NCBI GenBank assembly: GCA_003508835.1 | Contig: PUFA01000167.1 | Location: 434,001-498,000 of the forward strand | DNA length: 64,000 nucleotides | Origin: Eonycteris spelaea | Taxonomy: Eukaryota > Chordata > Mammalia > Chiroptera > Pteropodidae | Direction of reading: 5' to 3' | Part shown: positions 11,901-22,618 of the stretch, one piece after another | Layout: every line of letters begins with the position of its first letter | How positions within the stretch are numbered: the first letter of the stretch is position 1 | Notes under the pieces: generated by a model | Databases searched by the model: none | What the model was told of the DNA's origin: nothing | Seen by the model: only the letters and a program-made list of their open reading frames with translations | Made by a program: the position numbers and the translations under genes

Positions 11901-12830
11901 TTATCATACCATTTGGGAATGTTTATGTGACTGGCGGAACATACATTTTACCACCCTGAATAGTGCAAGAAGATCTGGAGACAAAATTTTAGATACCACA
12001 GAATGACATAATCAATAAAAATCTGAGAGAGTTTGCCTTTACTACATTTGGTAAAAAAAAAAAAAAAAAAAATGACATAGGTTGGATTGCTGGAGTTACA
12101 GCCCAAAGAATCTATACTTTTTTTTCCAGAATGAGATCTTTTCTTCTGTTACTTTTGGAAAGAACACATTCACAATGTACTTTTGCTGCCTTCTAGATAA
12201 TTTATTTTGCAACACATTACTGCACAGTTGTAAAATAACTTATGTATTGTAACATCACTTCAGTTATGTGTAAAGAAATAAATAAATTAATTTTTTTAAA
12301 AAAGGGTAATCAGTGGTCTTGAACTGTAAAGAGAGCCAAGCAGGGCTGGTGGTTTCTGGTACAGTCATCATAGTTCTTTCAAGCCAGTTTTCATTCTGAT
12401 GGTTGCTGCATTTATTCTTAGTGGCAAGTCTGTCCTGATTGGCTAGTGCCTTACCTTGTGAAATATTTTTAATATCATTCATGGAAACCAAGTATGTGCC
12501 ATCAATTCAGAGACTTCAGTGTCTTTGTTAAAAAAAAAAAGATATACTATTTTCTTTATAAAACAATAGATTTCCTTGGAACTTCTCTCACTTATATGAT
12601 AAAATTGTGGGTGGCAGCCATCATTAAATAACGTTTAGGAAAAAATATGTAAAATGATAATCATTCAAATTCTGTATAGTTAAAGGATGCCAAATGTAAG
12701 CCCAAAGTTAATGTATATATAAAGTAGAGTTAGCCAAACAAACTATGTTCATGGCTTCCTTTGAAAATGTCATGTGTGCTTTTCTATAGTTGAACACTAT
12801 CTCAATGACTAACTATAATTTTCTCTCAAG

Positions 12831-12978
12831 TTATGCAGACATTTTGATTGAGAGGGAAGTATTAATGCAGAAGTACATTCATCTAGTTCAGATCGTAGAG
12901 ACAGAAAAAATTGCAGCTAACCAACTACGGCATCAACTTGAAGATCAAGATACAGAAATCGAAAGGCTTAAATCAGAG
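12831..12978 (+). CDS. RASGRF2: RASGRF2 exon: post-PH1 coiled coil
   Basis: The exon is 148 bp. It starts by completing a Ser codon and ends in phase 0 before gtactt. It encodes [18 protein letters not shown] and then a Leu/Ile-rich charged helix ending in EIERLKSE, the coiled coil that follows the first PH domain and precedes the IQ motif (about residues 132-181 in human numbering, recalled). In this family the PH1-coiled coil-IQ unit acts together in Ca2+-dependent membrane targeting. The acceptor is ttctctcaag. The reading frame can be extended upstream into the intron but nothing supports that. Confidence 0.97.
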
Positions 12979-15287
12979 GTACTTCCCAGCTGGTGGATTC
13001 CTTCTAATCTTTTCCTGTTTATTGTCATGCCTTCATGATTACTTAAGGCCTATCAGCGCAAAATTTTAATCCCAAACTTAGTTCCTCTGCCATCAACACA
13101 TACATGTTAGACATGAATCTAATGCCTATTTAGATTAGGTAAGTATACTTCAATAAAATATCAAGATTATCGGCTATTTTTTATTATTTGTGTTCCTGAT
13201 GTCCTTCATTTGATCAGGTATTCAAGAATTGACTATAATATTTAACTGTTTCCAGATTGATGCGTATATAATAGTAATTGTGAGTCTGTCATAGATTCAA
13301 TTAAAGTCCCAATGACAATTAAGGAAAGACCAAAAATGAATTCAGAACAACTTAACTTTTTCTAGATCTAGGGAGCCCAACTGTCTTGCCGCTAGAATTT
13401 TGAAAATCATGTTTGTGTTAAAATAAAACATTTAGCTTGTGATTTGCTCGGGTGCATTTTTTCCTGAAGTTCGAATCCCGCTTCCTTCCACTTCTCCCCC
13501 CACCTCCTTGAGGTATGAACTTCTCAGGCCCTGCACCGCAGTTAGTGAACTTGATGCCAGGTGAGAGTAGAAGGTTGTCATGGAGTCTGTGCCATGGCGT
13601 TGTGCCTGGGTCCTCCCTCTCTCTGAGGTGCCTCTGTCTATATGCAGAAAGATATATGCATACCTTTCCTTGCTGTTCTGTTATTCCTCGTGGGAAGTGA
13701 TCAAGAACTGAAGAATTGAAGAGGAATGTAGAAAGCAAAATTTTCGCCTTTTTTCTAACCAGCAGTGGCATTAGTATCCTCTTAGATTCAAAGGGAATGA
13801 CAGGACAAATGAAACTACTAATTGTATTCTTGTTGGCAGAAACAATTTAGGCTTCTCAGCCTTGGCAACTTTCTTGTCACTTTCTCGACATTCGACATTT
13901 TCTCCTTCATTTCCTCATGGCTTCCACTAAGACATACACTGAATCCTGTGAGGGGTTTTCACTCCCCCCTGCCTGTGTACATGACTTCCACTGGACGGAG
14001 CATGGGTAGAAACTGGTTCCATCTGGGATCTGCTTGCTTCTCTGGTGGTGATAAGTTGCAGACCGTGTTCACCATATCATTAGTGTTGTTAACTTCCCGA
14101 TTCAACCCTGAAATCTGATATAGTGAAAACAACAACAGAAAACTTAACAAACCTGCATTTTGAAAGACTATATCAGGCACTGTAATTTAAAACAAAATTA
14201 TTATGTTCTTTCTGTGCCACAGTTAGCTAGAGCAGATGCTTGTCTGCTAAGTGAAAGAGGTTGGTATTTACTCCGTAAGAGAAACTCAGCACCAAGCGAT
14301 GCTCCCCCATATTTATTTGTGTGTGCTTATCTGTCTTCACTATGTTCTTTTTAGTCTAAATATAGATGGCAGCTAAAAACTTTCAGTAGCAGGTATGTCT
14401 TGTATGGTCATTTGACAGGAGCCATAATTTATTTCCTCCTTTTATTTTCCCACGTCCCTGCCAGAAGATGCAGAGATGTGTATTTGGTATTGGAGATAAA
14501 ACGTAAAGACAGGTCAGAGGGGGCAGTTATGATCTCTTAACTTTATGTTTGCTTGTTAGTAAGTCTATATAGGTTCTTATGGTTGTTAAGAGCAACTGAG
14601 TGGTAGTATACAGAACTTTATTACTAAGTGGAGTTGAGAGGCCATGTGGTCTTGAGTTGCCCCTCACAGGTCACAGATCTGAGCTGGAGATATAAAGAGA
14701 CCTCAGAGATCTCAGGTTGTTTTAATTCTTTTTAGCTGTTTTTCCTTTTCTTAGCTGTTTGGGACCAGAGCAGGACTCTGAAGTTCCCTTTGCAGTTACT
14801 GTTTCCCAAGTTGATCTGTGAGTCTGCTATACTGTGTGTACTCAAAAGGCCATAGGCTGATTATTCCCACAGGGGAATCAAGAGTTGTGAGCTGAGTGTC
14901 ACCGCATTTGGAAACCAGAGGGCGGTCAGTATAGGCAACTTGCCTTCAGATGGCTGACATGTCACTGAGCTCCCGAGAAAGCCTTGGCCTGGTCATCACT
15001 CACAATCTGGGCCAGCTTTGGGCTAACATTTCTCCCAAACCAGATCCCAGTTCATGCTTTCCCCAGTCTCTTCTTGTAAGCACTTTTGTTGGTTGAACAA
15101 AACTAAATAAAACAGGCTGGGGGTGAAGTTCATGCTTCTCCCGCCTGGGCAGCAAAGGCAGAGAAAGTGCCTAAAAAGTGAATGTTTTAAGGATCTTATA
15201 ATTGACCTTGTAGGCATAACTTCCTGTGGGTTATGGCAATAACCCAGTATTTTTCAAATTATGAAATAGACCTATTCTGTGTTATAG
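12979..15287 (+). other. RASGRF2: RASGRF2 intron after the coiled-coil exon
   Basis: GT-AG intron (gtactt ... gttatag). It is mostly unique AT-rich sequence. I see no identifiable repeat or RNA gene in it. Confidence 0.85.
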
Positions 15288-15377
15288 ATTATCGCTCTTA
15301 ATAAAACCAAGGAACGAATGCGGCCTTACCAAAGCAATCAAGAAGATGAGGATCCAGACATCAAGAAGATTAAAAAG
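15288..15377 (+). CDS. RASGRF2: RASGRF2 exon: linker before the IQ motif
   Basis: The exon is 90 bp, phase 0 at both ends, and gives 30 residues beginning [15 protein letters not shown] and ending [11 protein letters not shown]. The acid patch EDEDPD is followed by a lysine cluster that leads directly into the IQ helix of the next exon. A symmetric 90-bp exon could be skipped without a frameshift, which would shorten the coiled coil-IQ spacer. The donor is aag|gtagga. Confidence 0.97.
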
Positions 15378-16103
15378 GTAGGACATTGTGGATGTCTGGC
15401 TTTGGAGGAGCATGGTGAGCAGTTGTCTGTAATGGAACAATGTCTGCCACATGGTCCCTGAGCTGAGAACAGCCTTGGTGTTTTTGTTCTAATGGCTCCC
15501 AGATTTGCCCTTCAGAGTGATCCAGATATGGCTACTTCTCTGGAAAAGTTTCAGAGTTTCTTTCCAGTTCTGGGAATCCCCTTTTAGACTCAGTGGGAAG
15601 GATGCCCAAACCAGACATCAAGGTATCAGTGTTCTTCAGTTGGATTAATTAAGTGCTATTTAGCTTCCTGATTTTGTGCTGTTTTCATATATATTGGGGA
15701 AGTATTTTTTTTAAATTAAATTTCAAAAACATTTCTTTTAGTCATAGTCTTTAGTGCTTATTTAGAAAAAATTTTTTGAACATATGAGAAGATTGAGTAA
15801 ATCACTACATCTGCTCAGATTTCTGGTTTATTATTGTTTCTTTCTTGTTTAACAGCTACATAATCAGCAGATCTTTGTATCTTACTGTTATTTATAACTG
15901 TACAACTTTTGCAATTAACCAGACACTGGCACTCAGTCTAGTTTGCTGCGTTTGCTTTATGTCATCTAGGTTTTGAATTTCATAATCTTAATCAATCTGT
16001 GTAAAGCACTTACTCAGCTTTGTTAACATTATGTGAAAAACCTCACCATTAATGACCTTCTCTTGGACACACATTTTTGAATCTTTATTTGTTTTTAACT
16101 GTT

Positions 16104-16167
16104 AGCTTTGCTCAGTGGCAGTATTTTAGCCAGTGAGGTTTATCCAAGGCACGATTATTGTTAATTG
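16104..16167 (+). pseudogene. U4 snRNA retropseudogene, 3'-truncated
   Basis: Sixty-four bases match the 5' part of U4 (agctttg...cagtggcagtatt...ccagtgaggtttatcc...cgattattg), with about seven differences from human U4 as recalled. The match stops after the first 64 nucleotides. It is bracketed by a diverged direct repeat, gtttttaactgtt (16091-16103) and gttcttaactctt (16167-16179), consistent with retroposition of a truncated cDNA. There is no poly-A. Confidence 0.88.
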
Positions 16168-17274
16168 TTCTTAACTCTTTCTTAATCCTGTTTTTCTATG
16201 CTAAATAATGATTCCCCTTCAGTTGTAACAAAATTTTACCAAGCATTGCTCAGAATTTGAAATGTTGCAATGTTCTCAGTTTTAAAAATATGAAAAAGCC
16301 AAAAAAAAATTTGCTTTCTTAGAACTTAAAACTTTTTAAGTTGAATTTGGTTTATGTTATTACGTTACAAGATTAATACCGTTGCTTTTTTTTTTTTTTA
16401 AATAGTGTGCAGTTGCATACTATTAAAGATATCAGTAAAATACAATTCTCACTCCAGATGTAGAAACTGGTCTGTTAGGAAGTGAATGAACCAGCTTTGG
16501 CTTTTGCTCAGCGGGCAACACCTGTCCAAGTAAATGGAAAAGTAGTGTTTAACATAAAATTCAATTAAGTTGATTTTTGAAAATATTTCTGTTAAATAGA
16601 AGAATAATGATAAGTACTTTTTACGTTTTCTATCTTCCTATTAATAGAAGTAATTTTAAAAAACTATTTTAAAACTCATTAAATAGGTTTTGAAATTAAT
16701 TCTTTTTCTTTCTCACCCAAGTCAAACTAATGTGTGTGTGGAAAGGGGCGCTTACAGATGAATTAGTTTCTCTACTCTGATCTTGGCAAATATTAACATA
16801 ATTTTTTAACTTCAAGAGATTAAAAATTAAAATTAGTTAAAATTCACAGATTTTTCCCACTAGATTTCTCCAAATAATATACATATAATTTCCCACCCCC
16901 CCCCGACATAATTCTATTAAAATATAGTTAATTTTTATTTTGGGGGGGGTACACCAACTGTATGAATGCCTGTATGAAAATTGACAGTATGCTGACTATA
17001 TTGATAGGTAAATGAGAGAATTTTAAACATTGCAAATGAAGAGTAGTTGTTTACATACATGATAATTTAGACTATGTGGGTGAAATAGTATGAAAAAAAA
17101 AGTGTAAGAATGTGTTGACTAGATAACCATGATACTAAAAAAAGATTGGGTAGTGACTTAATGCTTTTAATTATTTATGAATTTGCAATCTGCTTTGTTG
17201 CTGAACCTGCCACTTAAATATAACAAATCCTAATTATAATATAACCTTTTTATATGTAGAGAGGACTTCAGATT

Positions 17275-17405
17275 TTTTTTGATAGATTATTTTAAAGATG
17301 AGGAAGTGGAGAATCAGAGTTTGAGGTCACCCACCAGATTAATGGCAGAGCCTTTGGCTTAAGTATTATGACATAGACCTGTCTGCTTAGCAGCAAGCAT
17401 TTACC
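17275..17405 (-). repeat. MIR SINE fragment
   Basis: A reverse-oriented MIR core: 'taaagatgaggaagtggaga', 'gtttgaggtcacccaccag', 'taatggcagagcctttggct' and 'catagacctgtctgcttag'. Confidence 0.6.
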
Positions 17406-17769
17406 TGGGTACTGAAGCAATGGTCAGTGGATGTTTTGTTGGCTAAAACGCACAGGCCAGTGCACTTTTTCAGGTTTGCCTATTATTTTTCGAACCATAC
17501 CTAGGGATCGATTTACAGGCTATCATATTTTCTACAAAGTTGATTTTTATATTTCACGTTTCTTTTTACAAAATAATCACCATTGCAAATCGTTAATGTG
17601 TGTTTTGCCCATCTGGGTGTGAAAGAGAGCCTTTACGGGTAACAAAAGGCAGGTAAAGGAGCACCAAGTCTGGCTGTAGCCTTCCTGTCTGTGTGATTTA
17701 CCATGAAATTTAGTTTACTCATATGTAAAAGGAAGAAGTCAGATGAGCTAATCTCTAACACTTATTTTT

Positions 17770-18690
17770 TAAACTTAAAAAACAAAACAACCTTGAACAA
17801 TAACAAAAGTTGAATGACTTGATTTAAAAATGGACAAGAGTTGAATAGACATTTCTTAAAGCTGATATACAATTGACCATTTGTAGATCCTCTTTGGAGA
17901 TGTTATGTACACATGAAAAGATGCTCAACATCACTAAGCATCAGAAATACAAGTTAAAACCACAGTGTGATATCACCCCATGCCCATTAGGATGATTGTT
18001 CTCAAAAAAGAAAAAAAATTAATACATATTAATGAAGATGTGGAGAAATTGGAACTCTTGTGCACTGTTGCTAGGATTATAAAATGATTCAACTGCTGCT
18101 CAATTTTTTGTGATTCCTCAAAAAATCAAAAATAAAACTACCATGTGATCCAGCAATCCCACTTATGGGTATATATCCAAAAGAATTGAAAGTAGGATCT
18201 GGAAGAGATATTTGCACTCCTATATTTATTGCACCATTATTCACAGTCGGCAAAAGATGGAAGCAATCCAAATGTCCGCTGAAAGATGAATGGATAGTAA
18301 ATGTAGTACATATGTACAATAGAATATTATTCAACCTTAAAAAGGAAGGAAATCCTGGTAAATGTTACAACATGGAAGAACTTTGAGGATATCATACTAA
18401 GTAAAATAAGCTGGACACAAAAAGACAGACTCTGTGTGATTCTATTTATATGAGGAATTTAAAAGAGTCAAATTCACAGAAACAGAAAGTAGAATGGTGG
18501 TTATCAAGGCCAGAGAGAAGGGGAAAATGGAGAATTGTTGTGTAATAGGTGTATAGCTTCAGTTTTGCCAGATGTGAAAGTTTTTGAGATCTGTTGTACA
18601 ACAGTGTGAATATACTTAACACTACTGAACTGTATATTTAACATGTATATTAAATTTTATGTTTTTTATAATAATTAAAATTTTTTTAAA
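17770..18690 (+). mobile_element. L1 3' end (ORF2 C-terminus and 3' UTR), 5'-truncated
   Basis: The sequence follows the L1 ORF2 tail and 3' UTR: 'atgctcaacatcactaagca', 'gatatcaccccatgcccatt', 'ggagaaattggaactcttgt', 'ccatgtgatccagcaatccc', 'gggtatatatccaaaagaat', then 'gatgaatggatagtaaatgt'. Near the end is 'actgaactgtatatttaaca' and an A-rich tail. ORF2 fragments are broken by stops. It is 5'-truncated, sense to the gene. Confidence 0.88.
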
Positions 18691-19029
18691 ATCTGATTTT
18701 TTATTGTTAAGGAATAAACCTTCAATTTATTCCCTTCTTGAAATATTGATGACTAAATATGTAATATTATTATATTCTGGTGTCCATATAGGCAGGTCTA
18801 AACACCATAAGCTTATGAAAAACTCGTGGACCTGATAAAAAATGTTTTTTAAATCATGCTTTTTTCTGCTCTGCAGAAAGCCTGATGTTATGTATTCATA
18901 GTCAGATTATTAGTGCACCAATGAAGGAGCAGTGTTTTATATGGCACAGGATGGACAGACACCCTTACTGACAGACGTTTAAGAAAGCCAGTCTCACAGC
19001 TCCTTGAGGTTCTTTTTATTTATTTTTTC

Positions 19030-19064
<35 letters not shown>

Positions 19065-19067
19065 TTT
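19030..19067. repeat. (TTTA)n microsatellite inside the 3' splice-site region
   Basis: About nine ttta units lie directly before tttttccttt and the AG of the IQ exon. The tract occupies the place of the branch point and upstream pyrimidine tract. Variable length here could change branch-point spacing. Confidence 0.95.
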
Positions 19068-19076
19068 TTCCTTTAG

Positions 19077-19330
19077 GTTCAGAGCTTCATGCGAGGGTGG
19101 TTGTGTAGAAGGAAATGGAAGACCATTGTGCAGGATTATATTTGTTCTCCTCATGCTGAAAGTATGAGGAAGAGAAATCAGATTGTGTTCACCATGGTTG
19201 AGGCTGAGTCGGAGTACGTTCACCAGCTCTACATCCTGGTCAATGGCTTCCTCCGGCCCCTGCGAATGGCTGCCAGCTCCAAGAAGCCCCCCATCAGCCA
19301 TGACGACGTCAGCAGTATTTTTCTCAACAG
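19077..19330 (+). CDS. RASGRF2: RASGRF2 exon: IQ motif and start of the DH domain
   Basis: The exon is 254 bp, begins in phase 0 and ends with two bases of a Ser codon (aac ag|gtttgt). It opens with [14 protein letters not shown], an IQ calmodulin-binding motif (hydrophobic-Gln, then RG..xRxxW). About 30 residues later [18 protein letters not shown] begins the first conserved helix of the DH (RhoGEF) domain, with its invariant Glu and 'YV..L' pattern. The DH start corresponds to about residue 243 in the human protein (recalled). The exon couples Ca2+/calmodulin sensing to the Rac-GEF module. Confidence 0.98.
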
Positions 19331-19689
19331 GTTTGTGTTGGCATAAATTGAAGAGTCATGTGAAAAACTCATTTGTTTTTGTTAAAAGGAATTTTACTCT
19401 ACTCTTAAAAGAATAGATGTCATAAATACGCTTTTATGAGTTCACGATATTGAAAATAAGAAAGGTATTGTTTGTGTTTCATCATTAGTCCAAATTAGCA
19501 TATTTTTACCTCGAATCTTGGCATCTAGTTTTCAGTTTTTCTTCTCTATTTGACATATTTTTTCTTGGCATTGTGTGTGTGGAGGGTATGTGTGTGTACT
19601 AGGGAAACTATCTTCACAAACTGAGGGAAATGGTGTGATTAATGGGTCTCTACATGTAATTTATACAAAAGTACTTTAGGAAGAACAAA

Positions 19690-21900
19690 AAGTAACAGAG
19701 GGCCTGAGACTCTCTAGTAAATTTATTCACTCAATATTTATAGTGTCTTTACTGCTGAGGATTTATTAGCAAACAAAGAAAAAAAAATCCCTGCCTCATG
19801 GAACTTCACAGACAATTAATAGTGAATAAGTGAAATATATAGTATATTATGTGGTGATGAGTGTTGTGGAAAAAATAAGGTAGTGAAGAAGTTAAGGGGA
19901 GAAAAAGAGTGCTTGGGTGTTTTACTTAAAATTTTAGTTATTTGTTTTTGAGTAGATAATGCATTTACATGCTCAAAGATCAAACCATTGAAACCTTAAA
20001 CAATAGTTAGAAATCTCACTCTTAGCCTGTCTCTGCTCTCCGCATTCCTTCCACTTTCTATATGTAACCATTTAAATTAGTTTCTTATATATTCTTCCAG
20101 TGTTTTTGATGTAGATCCAATCAAATATGGATTTTGAGTCTTATTTTTCCCCTTCTTACACAGAAGCGATATACTTTAATATATACTTACTTTTTTCACT
20201 TAACAATCTATCTGGGACATCTTTCCATATTGATAGCTAAAAGAACATTCTAATTTTTAAAATTACTACGTGATATTATATTATGTGAATTTGCCATAGT
20301 GTGTGTGTGTGTTGTTTGTTTGTTTGTTTTTAATATAACTAGTCTTCAGAAAGGCCTCAAAGATAAGTTAACATGTGAACAAAGACTTGAGCTGGTGGGG
20401 AAGTAAACCATGTGGCTCTCTGGGGGGAAGCGATAGAATCAGAGGAGACTGCTGGTGCAAAGGCCCCAAGGCCGGAGCGGGCCTGGCTTGCTTGTTTGAG
20501 AAACTGCCAAGGTCAGCGTGGATGAAGGGGGGAAGTCAGAGCACGAACAGTAAGACATTGTAAACACATTTGCTTTTACTCTAAGTGAGATGGGGAGACA
20601 TTGCTGGGGTTTTGAGCAGAGAAGACATGACTTCTGTTTAGAAAGGCTCACTCTGGCTTCTCGGTTGAGAATAGACATTAGGGAAATCAGTTTGGTGGCT
20701 ATTTCAATAAGCCAGGTGAAAGATGATTATAGCAGGGAGGCTTGTTAGGTGGTTATTATAATAATCCAACCAAGGGATGATTGTAATGGAGAAAATAATA
20801 AGTGACTGGATTTGGGTATATTTTTAACAAAGAGCCAGTAAGATTCGTGGATGAGTTTGATGTGGATTTTGAGAGAAAAGAGAAAGCAGGTAAGAGTTCA
20901 AGATTTTTGGCGTGAACAACTAGAAGTATGGGGTTGCTTTTTACTAAATGGGGGAAGATTGAGGCACAAACAGATTTTAAGGAAAAGATGAAGAGTTTTT
21001 ATCTCAGACCTGTCGACCATGAGACTCTATTAGCCATCTAAACTGAGAAATCAAGTGATTGGGAATTGGATATCGGTCTTTAGGTCAAGGTAGGGATCTG
21101 GGTTGGAGATATAAATCTGGGAGTCCAGAAGCATGTGGATACTATTTAAAGTTCTTAGTCTGAATGAGATCTAAGGGAGTGAGTACAGATAAATGAGAGA
21201 AGAGGAACAAGGACTGAGCCCTATTCCTCTTCCAACACTTAGAGGTTAGGAAGACAAAGAGGAGCTATAATATGATAGTAGAGAGGGTCAATTAAAGTTG
21301 CAGGATGAAAACTAGAAGAATGGGTGGGCCTGGAGACCAAAGTAGAGAAGGAATAAACAACTGTCGAAAAAGTCAAATAGAATGATAACTGAGAAATGAC
21401 TGTGGGTTTGACAACTTAGAGCTTATTGGTAATTTTAATGAGGGGTCAAAGCCAGATTAGAAGAAACTAAGGAGAGGATGAAGGAATTGGAATTGGAGAG
21501 AATGGGTATAGAAAACTCTTTCGGAGGAGGGCTGCTATAAAAAGGAGCAGAGAAACAGAGTGGTACCTGGAAGTAAGTTTTTTAAAAAAGTGTAAAAGTG
21601 TGTGTGTGTGTGTGTATTGTAAGATGGGTTAAGATCCTTGGAGGAGAGATGTTTAGAAGCCTGAGAGGCCAGGATTAGAATATTGTTTGTGTGAATATTG
21701 GAGTCACCAAGAATTATGACGACAGTATTGGACAAAAGACGGACAGTGAGCTGGGAGCTGAGAGCCGAAGGTGTTGAAAGAGTGTCTGGGAGTCTGTAGA
21801 TGATTGCAAGAAGGGAGGTAACGGGTAGAAGTCTGAGAACATGAAATTCTCTCTAGTTTTTTCTGTCATGAGGAAGGAGAGAGATTTCCCCATGTTGGGT
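19690..21900 (+). repeat. ancient mammalian-wide interspersed repeat, family uncertain
   Basis: The text matches, in order, a long and very common mammalian repeat: 'tccctgcctcatggaacttc', 'gtggtgatgagtgttgtgga', then (after the inserted block at 19925-20335) 'gtgcaaaggccccaagg', 'tcagcgtggatgaa', 'cactctggcttctcggttga', 'ctatttcaataagccaggtg', 'aagatttttggcgtgaacaa', 'ggttggagatataaatctgg', 'aaggactgagccctattcct' and 'gtatagaaaactctttcgga'. A shorter copy lies at 38225-38530. I believe it belongs to the LINE2-era fossil set but am unsure of the name. Confidence 0.5.
19925..20335 (-). mobile_element. old L1 3' fragment inserted in the ancient repeat
   Basis: The phrases 'tttttcacttaacaatctat', 'ctgggacatctttccatatt' and 'taaaattactacgtgatatt' are typical of the 3' parts of old L1M elements in reverse orientation. 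The flanking ancient repeat resumes near 20340. Confidence 0.5.
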
Positions 21901-21952
21901 GGCGATGACTCCACTCAGGACTGAATTATATAATTTTTGAATTTTTTTATAG

Positions 21953-22032
21953 TGAAACAATCATGTTTCTTCATGAAATATTTCATCAAGGACTGAAGGC
22001 AAGGATAGCAAACTGGCCTACTTTAATTTTAG
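21953..22032 (+). CDS. RASGRF2: RASGRF2 exon: DH domain
   Basis: The exon is 80 bp. It completes Ser and encodes [18 protein letters not shown] and ANWPTLILA, with one base left for the next codon. In DH domains this helix region (F..hE.i...h..l) follows conserved region 1. The donor gtaagt is strong. The exon is not a multiple of three, so skipping it would shift the frame. Confidence 0.97.
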
Positions 22033-22424
22033 GTAAGTGCATGCTTCAGCGATATAAGATTTTCTCTTAATATGGCTACAGTGAGAGTAAAATAACTTCA
22101 GCATTATTCTGCTAACGTTGTTGAGTTTTCCTGTTGATCTGTCAGCTTCTTTAACTATGGAGAATATGTCTCTTTGGCCTTTGGCCCTCCCATAGTGGTT
22201 GCCTTTCCCCTAGCCTATCCTAATCATCTGGACTAGAGTCAGGCTCTACTCCAGGGAGCATTCTGTCAGAACGCTCATTCAGGCATCTGGACTAGGGACC
22301 CATGCAAGCATGACATCTGGTTCTGGGAGCCGCTCTCTGCCATTCCCGTTGAGTGATCACCTCTGTACCTTAGATAATTTACTGAGCACCAAAAGAAACT
22401 GCCATGTTTACTTCTTCTTTCCAG
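22033..22424 (+). other. RASGRF2: RASGRF2 intron, short
   Basis: A 392-base intron between two DH exons, ending in cttctttccag with a good pyrimidine tract. I see nothing else in it. Confidence 0.85.
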
Positions 22425-22618
22425 CTGATCTGTTTGATATTTTGCTCCCCATGCTGAACATTTATCAAGAATTTGTGCGTAATCATCAGTACAGCCTCCA
22501 AGTGCTTGCCAATTGTAAGCAAAACAGAGATTTTGACAAACTCTTAAAGCAGTATGAAGCCAACCCTGCCTGTGAGGGGAGGATGCTGGAAACGTTCTTG
22601 ACCTATCCGATGTTTCAG
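22425..22618 (+). CDS. RASGRF2: RASGRF2 exon: DH domain
   Basis: The exon is 194 bp and ends in phase 0 (ttt cag|gtaagg). It encodes [20 protein letters not shown], a segment with [19 protein letters not shown], and ends FLTYPMFQ. These form the middle helices of the DH fold, leading to the conserved region that contacts Rac. The length and position match the RasGRF family. Confidence 0.98.

Larger units (their letters stand above)
1..12830 (+). other. RASGRF2: RASGRF2 intron upstream of the coiled-coil exon (partial)
   Basis: This is intronic sequence ending in the acceptor ttctctcaag at 12821-12830. It holds MIR fragments, a U6-L1 chimera, two compound microsatellites, a tRNA-Val SINE, two LTR-like fossils and a coding-like patch near 1.6-2.3 kb (listed separately). 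Between these I see only AT-rich unique sequence and simple poly-T runs (for example 1208-1238). No PH1 exon was recognised. Confidence 0.85.
15378..19076 (+). other. RASGRF2: RASGRF2 intron between the linker and IQ exons
   Basis: It contains a truncated U4 pseudogene, a MIR fragment, an L1 3' end and a C9/G8 inverted homopolymer pair (16896-16904 and 16942-16949). It ends in an unusual (TTTA)n acceptor region. The remainder is AT-rich with no recognisable feature. Confidence 0.85.
19331..21952 (+). other. RASGRF2: RASGRF2 intron within the DH domain (first)
   Basis: It is largely filled by an ancient repeat interrupted by an old L1 fragment. It also holds (GT)n/(GTTT)n near 20301-20333 and a (GT)n run near 21597-21615. 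The acceptor is tttttttatag. Confidence 0.85.
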
